A stretch of 64,000 nt of DNA from CAVURW01 sp963743595 (lineage in GTDB: Bacteria > Verrucomicrobiota > Verrucomicrobiia > Methylacidiphilales > UBA1321). Location: the NCBI GenBank assembly GCA_963743595.1, contig CAVURW010000170.1, forward strand, positions 20,092 to 84,091, read 5' to 3'. The notes below the pieces were generated by a model that was given only the letters and a program-made list of their open reading frames with translations, searched no databases and was not told the origin of the DNA. The translations under genes were made by a program, and so were the position numbers. Below are positions 45,695 to 53,251 of this stretch, one piece after another; positions within the stretch are counted from its first letter, which is position 1; each line of letters starts with the position of its first letter.

Positions 45695-47017
45695 ATGAGC
45701 CCTGGCATGAGAGATCCCCATTACCTCCCAGACGTTTTCTGGGGGAGCTTTCTAGGTAACGAGGTTGGGTTTGTTTGCGAGCAAACGTATCGGCATCTGG
45801 AGTGGCCCCTGGCTCAGCGTTCTTTCAGGACGAATGTCTGCTCCGAGTTTACCGATCATCCCGGCTTTCCCGATCTGAAGGGTGCACCGCTGGCGTCATG
45901 GTTCTTTGCTCGAGTCGCTTTTTTGGTGGGAGACCGCTTTCCTTATCAGTTCGGTGAAGTGCTTTGTACAAATCCGGTCAATGCCTTGGTTCGCTTTTAT
46001 TGCCTGACAAGGCTGGGTAACCCGATGGGATTACTCTCTTGCACGGGAGAGGCGAACAAATTTTCCCTTAATCTACTTCATGGTCCCGATATGGACGGCC
46101 TTCTGGTGCTTCGCGCTTTTATGGAGGCACTGTTGTGTGAGCCCGGTTGGGTGGCCAAAGTGCGGCTCATCGCGAGTTCGACTGAAGGGCTCGAAAAACG
46201 TCATTTGCCCCGAGTCTACGGTTGGGATGGGGAGAAGTATTTAAGTGGGACTTCTTTTCCTTTGGGTGATTTAAAAATGAAATATCACGTCAGAACCTAT
46301 GACTTGTTGCGAATCATTCCGCTAATCTCAAAGAATTCACTTGAGCCGGTGTTGGACGCCGAATGGCGCTTGGGATTCGAATTTCCTTCAGCTGTGAGGG
46401 AATTTTACACCAGTATTCTAAGTTCCTTGTCTACGTTCTGGCAAAATTACGAACTTATCGGACTGGAAGTTCTTTCAGTTCAGAAATGGCAGTCCCTAGA
46501 AATCATGCCCTTTACCCAGGATGCCCATGGAGTAGGAGTTACTCTGGCTCTCCTTTTGGACGGGTCGGACGACCCACCCGTCTATATGCATAATGAAAAT
46601 GAACCAGCGGAGGATCCTGACGATATTCAAGTAAGTTATTGGAAAAAGCATAAAGCCTGCTTTTCAGATTACGTTTACTCTATCGCTTGGGAACATGTTT
46701 TTATTTCTTCTTGGGATCGGCTGTTTGGAAGAACGGAAACTTTGTCCGATTCGACAATAGCCTATTTAAGAGCGCACTTTACCGAGGATTTACGAACCTT
46801 TGGCGAATATCGCTTCATTCGCGGCAGTATTGGGATTTTTATCTGGCACTCGGTGCATGGCTTGTGGGAATGGACAATTGGCACTCCCGATCCGGGTAGC
46901 TTGAAGGATACGGTGGGGATTCTTTGGGCGCTCGATGGTCTGGGCCGTTCGCTGGAATCGAATTCTCCTGCGTGCAGGGAGCTGATTGAGCTATTCAGAC
47001 AGCAAAATCGTGACTGA
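45695..47017 (+). CDS. Large protein with SUKH-like C-terminal half
   Basis: 440 residues. The N-terminal 200 residues are unrecognised (aromatic-rich, with KFSLNLLHGPDMDGLLVLRA). The region about 205-360 has a SUKH/SMI1-like pattern: AEWRLGFEFPSAVREFYTSI (the lP--reFY motif), then a surface rich in acidic residues (EDPDDIQVSYW). SUKH proteins are immunity proteins of polymorphic toxin systems; no toxin partner is seen here. It opens an AT-richer accessory block. Confidence 0.6.
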   Translation: MSPGMRDPHYLPDVFWGSFLGNEVGFVCEQTYRHLEWPLAQRSFRTNVCSEFTDHPGFPDLKGAPLASWFFARVAFLVGDRFPYQFGEVLCTNPVNALVRFYCLTRLGNPMGLLSCTGEANKFSLNLLHGPDMDGLLVLRAFMEALLCEPGWVAKVRLIASSTEGLEKRHLPRVYGWDGEKYLSGTSFPLGDLKMKYHVRTYDLLRIIPLISKNSLEPVLDAEWRLGFEFPSAVREFYTSILSSLSTFWQNYELIGLEVLSVQKWQSLEIMPFTQDAHGVGVTLALLLDGSDDPPVYMHNENEPAEDPDDIQVSYWKKHKACFSDYVYSIAWEHVFISSWDRLFGRTETLSDSTIAYLRAHFTEDLRTFGEYRFIRGSIGIFIWHSVHGLWEWTIGTPDPGSLKDTVGILWALDGLGRSLESNSPACRELIELFRQQNRD

Positions 47018-47069
47018 GCGACGATCACAACGGATTAGTTACCATTTTAGCCGTGATCCTTTGTAGAGT

Positions 47070-47219
47070 ATGAAAATCGAACCTTCCTCAATACTTGAAC
47101 AGCTCGATAAGGCAGCGGAAGCTTACGTTTTCCCGATGCTGAGTAAATGGATGGTTACATTTGGCTTGACCTTGAAGGCCAGATGGTCGTGCTCGAGCTT
47201 GTTACGGCTGATTCGGTAA
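47070..47219 (+). pseudogene. Frameshifted fragment, DUF7003-like start
   Basis: The frame starts MKIEPSSILEQLDKAAEAYV and then FPML, which resembles the start of a DUF7003-type protein family. A one-base slip around 47145 appears to move coding sequence into another frame (YIWLDLEGQMVVLELVTAD) that continues to 47245. The 3' end is overlapped by an opposite-strand gene. A decayed gene start is the best explanation. Confidence 0.35.
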
Positions 47220-47801
47220 GTCGCGCAATTCAATTTTGTCATTAGCGTCAAAAAGACCTAGACCTCTTCGGAACTGCTGAGCATTTTCATTCCATCTGAC
47301 AGGAACAACTACAGCACAGGGCGTATCGTTGGGTTTCTCTTGTCCGTCAGGAACAATCTTCAGGTAAATCACTCAGTTCTTCGGTATTAACTTTTGCTCG
47401 CGAATCATGATGACGTCAAGTATCCATTTATTCTGATAAGAGAGAGGAAGATTCGTGCTTTTCGTCTCCATCTCTACAAACATCAAAGGCACCATATCAT
47501 ACCAATTCAGAACTTCTCCTCTCCGGATAACTTTTAATCCGTTGCCTAGCAATGAAACGATGCAGTCCTGTCCCAGTAAACCGACTCCCGTGCTTTCCCA
47601 CAAGATCACTCGCCTTTTAGAATCTGAATGGTACGCGGATGCAAAGAAAATTCCATTTGAGCCGTTGATCAATAGGTGCTTTGCGGGATCTATAACATCT
47701 GTGGTTTTAATAATTAGACGATGCCCTGTTAATTTCCAGTCCTGAGCAAATAGGTTGCAGAAGCATAAATAATATATTATAATAGCAAACAAAGTTTTCA
47801 T
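47202..47801 (-). pseudogene. Secreted hypothetical gene interrupted by an in-frame stop
   Basis: The frame starts at ATG 47801 with a signal peptide (LFAIIIYYLCFCNLFAQ) and runs 142 residues to a TGA at 47373-47375. The same frame then continues directly (VIYLKIVPDGQEKPNDTPCA, then VVVPVRWNENAQQF) with coding-like composition for 56 more codons to a TAA at 47202. A nonsense mutation splitting a gene of about 199 residues is the simplest reading; a second small gene from GTG 47372 is the alternative. Function unknown. Confidence 0.5.
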
Positions 47802-47867
47802 ATATTTATAAAAATGAGGCGCAGACATCGTAGCATAATGGAAAAGATAGACTGTCTCCCTAACGTC

Positions 47868-48532
47868 TCAGTCCCAACAAATCAATTTATAATGCTCAGG
47901 TCCCAAGTTCGGATGGATAGCCCTAACCGATAAAGGCACCGAATAATAGGGAGAACCAGGCGTTCCAACTTCGTCTGGAGACAATCTCTCGGTAATATGT
48001 TTAAGCTCAGTATCTGGAATATCCCCTAAAATAATCACTTTATAAGAATATGGCCAGTATTCTTCTCCAGGATCAATTTCCGCTATGTGAACATATACCC
48101 AGGACAAAAGGATTCTTCTGAACGGTCGTTAAAGTGTTATAAAAAACGAGTATTCCTGGATGGTCGTACAGGTTGCAGCCAATCGATGCAGTGTCATTAT
48201 TTCCGTCGAAAAACTCTTCCAAACTTGCAAAGTCTCTCGCTTCATTAATCAGTGTATCTTTAAGCATTCTACTTTTTGTCAGCATAAGTGTTAGGTCAGC
48301 TCGGGCTGTATTTACGCTGACAATTTCCATTGTTCCGACAAACTCCAGCAGTGATTTTCCAGCCATTTGTTTCAGCAGTGCTAACGAGCGCTTCGAGATG
48401 CGGATCCCGCGCTAAACCGTCAATAACTCTATGAAAGTTAGCGTTCGGTACCGGCCTGTTTGTAGCCGGATCAATTTGAATTCCTAAAGCTCTATAAAAG
48501 TCGGGCTTAAATATAGCGGTACTAAGCGCCAT
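47868..48532 (-). pseudogene. Hypothetical gene split by two frameshifts
   Basis: Three overlapping frames fit one protein of about 215 residues: 48532 to about 48360 (TAIFKPDFYRALGIQIDPAT, then PHLEALVSTAETNGW), about 48366 to 48110 (LLEFVGTMEIVSVNTARADL, then DHPGILVFYNTLTTVQK), and 48107 to 47868 (SWVYVHIAEIDPGEEYWPYS). Each frame is coding-like only in its own part. Two indels since the gene was intact is the likely cause, though three separate overlapping small genes cannot be excluded. Family not recognised. Confidence 0.45.
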
Positions 48533-49238
48533 GGTCTGTTAAGTGGGTAAATTCCGCTGAAAATAAAGTTCCATCTGGCTTTAGATCCATTATCAGATGC
48601 CGGAGACCAATTCCTACTTTCACGTGATATTCCATCCGCATTCCTCCGAGTTGATGAGAATTGGCTTGGAAGTCAGTGCCATGCTGGATACTTCTTATGC
48701 GCTCGGAGTGAATTCTGTCGGGCTGTCCAAAAACAGTAACTAATCTCTCGTATGTAGGCTCACTCGAATTATCAAAAAGCTCAATTGTAGCACTTTTTAA
48801 AACATCATTTTGATACTGCCGTAAAAAATCAATAGAAAAGCCGTTAAGCGAGGTTTCTCCCACTATGACATCCGGGATAATCTCTGAAAACCCCCACATT
48901 TCGTCTCTAACAATGCATTGTGGACTGCCCCTTTTCAACCCTCCAGAATTAAACCCTGCACCTCCAAACATTCGCTTTAATAATTCAGGATTATAAAACT
49001 CTTCCTTGATAAACAAGTTATTTTCAAAGCAGAATTTTATATTAACTACAATGTCGTCCAACGATTGTGGGCGTTGGACCGTTGAGCACAACTCATCCGT
49101 AGTATCGCCCATAGCCATGGTGAAAACACGATAGCGGTGACGTCCCAGAAAGAAAAGATATTTCAATCTTACTTCATACAGCTTAAACTTGGATTTAGCA
49201 TTTCCATTTAGGTTGCTGAATCCGTTTATCGAAATGTT
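48522..49238 (-). pseudogene. Hypothetical gene lacking a normal start
   Basis: The frame is open from a stop at 49239-49241 to 48522, giving about 238 codons. A TTG at 49166 is the first usual start, yet the 24 codons before it look coding (NISINGFSNLNGNAKSKFKL), so the true 5' end is missing or the start is non-canonical. The end overlaps the next fragment by 11 nt. No domain recognised; GXGFNSGGLKRG and a terminal LIMDLKPDGTLFSAE are the notable stretches. Confidence 0.45.
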
Positions 49239-49408
49239 TCACAGCTAGGGCCGTGTATACCTTAAATTGATTTGTTGCTGCGATTAGCCTGTATTAAACC
49301 GAAATAACAAATAAAAGAACGATTGCGTAATATGCCGCTCGCGTTCAATAAATTCAATCATGGATTTCGTCGCTTGATCCACCAGGACGCGAGTTTCTCA
49401 GCAAGCTG

Positions 49409-50338
49409 CTAATCCTCCGCAGGTTGCGCGACGAGGAGATCGCGAGCGGCGAGCGTGTCGAACCCGAATTCGGCGAGCACTTCACAGGCATGGCTTTGCA
49501 GTGGCAACATGATCGCTACCAGGAGATGTCCGGTGGTGATCTTCGGTTGGTTCATGTGAAGCATCAGTCGGTGCGATAGGGTGATGACCTGAGTGTAGCG
49601 CGGCGTTTTAGAGAGACGCGCGGGATCGATTTTCGTCGGGCTCTTGGGGATCTGGCTGGCGAGGGCCACTTGAATCGCCTGGGCATCCAGCGCTTGTTTA
49701 TCCAGAATCGCGCGGGCCGTACCTTTAGCGAGTTGCAGAATGGAGAGCAGAACGAACTCGGTGCTGATAAACGACGAGGACGCTTGAATGGTGAGCGCCT
49801 CGGCGTTCGAGAGCGCCGACTTCAGGAGCTGTGACATGGGCAGCTCGGGAGTGGCCGCCGTTTCGGAGGGAGTACCGGGGAGAAGTTCCTGGGTCAACTT
49901 GGCCGCCGAACCAATCGATTTCACGTAGTCATTCGGCGTGTGGGGCCAATTCGCGAAGAGATGGGCGCGGAACTGGAGGTTATCGATTTTAAACCGGGAA
50001 ACGACGTGGGAATCGAGAACGGCCAGCCAAAAGTGCTCGCAACGGATGTGAGAGCTGCCCATCGCCTGGGCGTACTCAGAGGCGTGTGAGGCCATGAGCT
50101 GGGGGATCAGCTTGAGCAACTTGTCCTCGGGCTCCGGTTTCGTCGGCAACCGGCTCAGGAGGTTTTCCGGGGCGATGCCCAGCTGCTTCAAGTACTGCGT
50201 AGCAATGCTCTCTTTAAGGAGCAGAGCGCCCAGGAGATACCGGGGCGAAACGCCGTTTCTGGAGTCCTTCTGAGCGGAATGCAGAGCCTGCTGCCACGTT
50301 TCTTCAGCCAAGGGATCAAAGGGAAGGTAGAGTTGCAT
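49409..50338 (-). CDS. Stand-alone double Clp-repeat (Clp_N-like) protein
   Basis: 309 residues from ATG 50338. Two Clp_N-like helical repeat domains are visible: the first around 10-150 (GVSPRYLLGALLLKE, SSHIRCEHFWLAVLD) and the second around 175-300 (SSSFISTEFVLLSILQLAKG, QPKITTGHLLVAIMLP). No ATPase module follows, so it is not a full ClpA/C/B unfoldase. Such stand-alone repeat proteins may act as adaptors or decoys for Clp. Its start is 58 nt from the ATP-grasp-like gene on the same strand. Confidence 0.75.
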   Translation of the reverse strand: MQLYLPFDPLAEETWQQALHSAQKDSRNGVSPRYLLGALLLKESIATQYLKQLGIAPENLLSRLPTKPEPEDKLLKLIPQLMASHASEYAQAMGSSHIRCEHFWLAVLDSHVVSRFKIDNLQFRAHLFANWPHTPNDYVKSIGSAAKLTQELLPGTPSETAATPELPMSQLLKSALSNAEALTIQASSSFISTEFVLLSILQLAKGTARAILDKQALDAQAIQVALASQIPKSPTKIDPARLSKTPRYTQVITLSHRLMLHMNQPKITTGHLLVAIMLPLQSHACEVLAEFGFDTLAARDLLVAQPAED

Positions 50339-50396
50339 GGCTTGGTGCGGTCGGCGGAGTCTACCGGGTTCCATTGCAAACTGCCAGCTCTCTCGA

Positions 50397-51704
50397 TTAC
50401 TTCAAAAATCCTGAAGAGGGCGTTCCCATCACCGGTCCGATGACCGCGTCGGTCATGCCATGGAGCAATTTCTTATCGGCAGGACAAAGCGTGGAGAGCA
50501 CCCCGCCGAGCGTCACCCGATCTTGCACCACAAAGTAGTAGGGACAAATGCGTGCGCGACCCCGCAGCGTGCGAATTTCGCCCTCCTCCGCAGCATAGCT
50601 CTGTTCCGCCAAGGCACCTTTCGCAAACCGCATGAGGATGCGCGGGTGCTCCGTGAACTCGGACAAGGCGATTCGAACCTGTTCCGACCACTCCGCTGCC
50701 GAGAGATCCGAGCCGACGTACACGCTCTTAGAACCCCACGCCAGCGGCGAAAAGCCCGAGATCTTTAAAACCAATTCACGCTGTTTTTGGCTGAACTTTT
50801 CCATCTCGGACCAGGCTTGAATCGCCAGCTCGGGAATGACGGCATGCGGCGGCAACGGAGTCGGGTCCATCACCCAGGAATAAGGGATTATTTTTTGCAA
50901 GAGCCGCTGACCGTTTTCGCCGATCTCCTGCCGCCAAAAGTCCTGAAGCGGGCGCGACCAGAAAAGCGCCAGCCACAGCTTCTCTTCCATGAACGGTTTC
51001 AGTGGCGGGGTGAGGGGCATACCGGGTTGCCAGGCTTGCTGAAACTTCGTGAGTTGCGGGTAATCGAACGCTTCAAAGAATCGATAATCGGGAAGCGGTT
51101 CGGGTGAGGCGGGCACGTAATCTTCGACGGAAAGCACGCGCTCTTTACCGATCAGCCATTCCATTTCGGGCCGATACATACCGGCCTCTTCCGAAATGAG
51201 CACGCGACCCTCCTTCAATATGGAGAGGAAGCCCTGACGCATGCCGTTCGCCCCGCCGAGAACGGGATCGCCGAGTTCCGAGTAGGTCTCGTTGAGCCAC
51301 GCGGTGAGGCCGATTCCGCCGGGGACCGAATCGAGCTCGCTCATGGCGAAGCCCTCATCAGTGAGGATCAAATCGGGGCGAATAACGGCGGGGAGATGTC
51401 CCTTCGTCTTTTCATGCCGCGCGATGGCGACGAGTTCCGGCGGCTTTCCGTAATCGAGAAGCTGCGCCACCCAGGGATGGATCTTGCCGGATGCGCTTTG
51501 CCGATAGAGATTATTGCACGCTTGATTGAAGTGATGCAGAACGAGCCCCAGCTTTTCCAGGAGCTGAACGTGGGTGGTGGAGAGGGCCAGCGGTGCCGGC
51601 GGAATGCGCCACGATTTTTCTGCAAAGAGGCCTGTTTCAGGAAGCCGAGAAGTGATATGTTTAAGGCGATCGACTGGGGAGATTACGGACGTAGCGTCTG
51701 ACAT
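50397..51704 (-). CDS. ATP-grasp-like conserved protein
   Basis: 435 residues. The stretch RPDLILTDEGFAMSELDSVP followed by GGIGLTAWLNETY, and the C-terminal ILMRFAKGALAEQ with RICPYYFVVQDRV, resemble the substrate and metal regions of circularly permuted ATP-grasp enzymes. The match is by pattern only. ATP-grasp enzymes ligate carboxylates to amines, so a role in peptide-like bond formation is possible. Function otherwise unknown. Confidence 0.5.
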   Translation of the reverse strand: MSDATSVISPVDRLKHITSRLPETGLFAEKSWRIPPAPLALSTTHVQLLEKLGLVLHHFNQACNNLYRQSASGKIHPWVAQLLDYGKPPELVAIARHEKTKGHLPAVIRPDLILTDEGFAMSELDSVPGGIGLTAWLNETYSELGDPVLGGANGMRQGFLSILKEGRVLISEEAGMYRPEMEWLIGKERVLSVEDYVPASPEPLPDYRFFEAFDYPQLTKFQQAWQPGMPLTPPLKPFMEEKLWLALFWSRPLQDFWRQEIGENGQRLLQKIIPYSWVMDPTPLPPHAVIPELAIQAWSEMEKFSQKQRELVLKISGFSPLAWGSKSVYVGSDLSAAEWSEQVRIALSEFTEHPRILMRFAKGALAEQSYAAEEGEIRTLRGRARICPYYFVVQDRVTLGGVLSTLCPADKKLLHGMTDAVIGPVMGTPSSGFLK

Positions 51705-51816
51705 GAATGAACCGTGCCATAAATTGCTAAAAAGACAACAAAAGGGCAGGATTGAGGCGCGTGGAGAGGGCTTGAGAGGAGGGCATTGCGGGTCCGTAAT
51801 TTTTTCTTTTTCTCAT

Positions 51817-51845
51817 TTGACCAGAAGGCCAGAATTAACTACCTA
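51817..51845 (+). promoter_or_regulatory. Promoter of nrdBA
   Basis: TTGACC (-35) at 51817-51822 and TACCTA (-10) at 51840-51845 with a 17-bp spacer. The first NrdR box overlaps the -10, so NrdR binding would block transcription. Confidence 0.6.
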
Positions 51846-51851
51846 TAGTGC
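51836..51851 (+). promoter_or_regulatory. NrdR box 1 (degenerate)
   Basis: TAACTACCTATAGTGC matches the NrdR consensus ACACWATATATWGTGT at about 11 of 16 positions, best in the right half. It lies exactly 32 bp before box 2, the spacing of cooperative NrdR box pairs, and overlaps the -10. Confidence 0.6.
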
Positions 51852-51867
51852 GGGTAAGCGACAGTAC

Positions 51868-51883
51868 CCACAATAAATAGTGT
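51868..51883 (+). promoter_or_regulatory. NrdR box 2
   Basis: CCACAATAAATAGTGT matches the NrdR consensus at about 14 of 16 positions and lies inside a larger palindrome (ACCCACA...TGTGGGT). NrdR is the ATP-cone repressor of ribonucleotide reductase operons in bacteria. Together with box 1 it predicts repression of nrdBA by dATP-loaded NrdR. Confidence 0.8.
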
Positions 51884-52015
51884 GGGTGCCTCGATTCAGG
51901 AGAGTTGGGCAAGAAAGTGCGGACGCAGTGAATGTATTCACTTGAATAACGAACTGCGTGGCGTATTGTTCCCCTCGGCTCATCCACCCTAACGACACTC
52001 AGCTCCACGCAATTC

Positions 52016-53152
52016 ATGATCAAAAAACTCGAAGCACCGGACAGCATCAACGAACGGGAAGAAGGCAATTCAGTAGTCTACACCATCGGCGAAAAGACCT
52101 TTCGCCTGGATAAACAAAAGGCGCGTGAAAAACTCGCCGGCAAGCGTGTCATCAACGGCTTGAAAACGGCGGAGTTGAACATCCTCCCCGTTAAATATCA
52201 TGAAGCCTATCGCCTCTACAAACAGATGAAGGCGAATCACTGGGAACCTGATGTCATCGATATGACGAAGGATTGCACGCTTTGGAACTCGAACAAGCTG
52301 AACGCCCGCGAACGTTGGATCATTGAGATGGGTGTGGGATATTTCTCGGCTGCGGAAGGCATTGTCGGCGACAGCGTGCTGCACGTCATTGAGGACAACC
52401 TCACTGCCGCAGAATTGAAGCACGCCTCGCTGCGTCACATTGCTGAGGAATCGATTCACATGGATTCGCTCCTCCATATTATTGGCAGCCTCAACATTGA
52501 TCTCGACGAAGTCACCGCGAAGTTCACGGACATTCCCTCTGTTCAACGCAAGAACGCCTTCATCACCCGCCAAATGCCCGAGCTGAAAATGGGCGTTGAT
52601 CTGACGCAGACCGTGAACAAGCAGAAGTTCGCAAAGGCGCTTTTCGGCATCACGCAGGTGATGGAAGGAACGCAATTCTATGCGCTCTTTGCCATGGTGC
52701 TGTCATTGCATCGCCAGAACAAAATGACCGGCATTGGCCAGATGTTCCAATACACACTGCGAGATGAATCGAACCACATCGCGCTGGGTCGCTACATCCT
52801 GGAGGAATTGATTCGTGAGAACCCGGATATCTGGACCGAAGCGTTCCGTCGCGAACTGGAAGATTTCATGCGCGAAGGTGTGGAACTGGAGAAAGAATTC
52901 GTCATGGATTGTTTGCCCGAAGATACCGTGGGAATGACGCAGAACGAATTTCTCGATTATGTGGATTACAACGCCGACCGTCGGTTGACGAGCCTGGAGC
53001 TGAATCCTCAATCGAAGATCAAAACCAATCCGTTTTTGTGGTTGGACGAGGTGATCTTCCTGAAGAAGGAAAAGAATTTCTTCGAGACGCGCGTGACCGA
53101 GTATCAAACGGGCGGAAGCGTTCGGAACTCAGCTGAAGACGATTTGGTTTAG
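52016..53152 (+). CDS. nrdB: Ribonucleotide reductase class I beta subunit, class Ic-like
   Basis: 378 residues. Metal ligands align as E114 (SAAEGIVG), E145 and H148 (EESIH), E217 (VMEGTQFY), E251 and H254 (RDESNHI). The position of the radical Tyr (four residues after H148) is Leu152, not Tyr, and the first ligand is Glu rather than Asp. Both traits are known from class Ic enzymes of Chlamydia, which use a Mn/Fe cofactor. Strong overall similarity to the chlamydial protein (HRQNKM-GIG, LRDE--H, KNFFETRV-EYQ). It precedes nrdA and makes deoxynucleotides. Confidence 0.95.
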   Translation: MIKKLEAPDSINEREEGNSVVYTIGEKTFRLDKQKAREKLAGKRVINGLKTAELNILPVKYHEAYRLYKQMKANHWEPDVIDMTKDCTLWNSNKLNARERWIIEMGVGYFSAAEGIVGDSVLHVIEDNLTAAELKHASLRHIAEESIHMDSLLHIIGSLNIDLDEVTAKFTDIPSVQRKNAFITRQMPELKMGVDLTQTVNKQKFAKALFGITQVMEGTQFYALFAMVLSLHRQNKMTGIGQMFQYTLRDESNHIALGRYILEELIRENPDIWTEAFRRELEDFMREGVELEKEFVMDCLPEDTVGMTQNEFLDYVDYNADRRLTSLELNPQSKIKTNPFLWLDEVIFLKKEKNFFETRVTEYQTGGSVRNSAEDDLV

Positions 53153-53251
53153 CGACGGGTGGTTTCTTGAACAACTGGTGGCAGGGTCAACGCCCTGTCT
53201 CTGGCTCTGTGTGTGCGGATAAAAAGGCAAAGCGGATCGGGAGATGAGGAT

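Larger units (their letters stand above)
51705..52015. other. Control region upstream of nrdB
   Basis: 311 nt with no gene; contains the nrdB promoter and two NrdR boxes, listed separately. A long leader of about 130 nt separates the second box from the nrdB ATG. Confidence 0.75.

Noticed and set aside
47373..47375. TGA read as selenocysteine
   Set aside because: No SECIS-like hairpin or selenoprotein family was recognised; a nonsense mutation is simpler.
53213..53251. Upstream GTG start of nrdA
   Set aside because: The ATG at 53252 has a clear ribosome site and the extra residues are not family-like.
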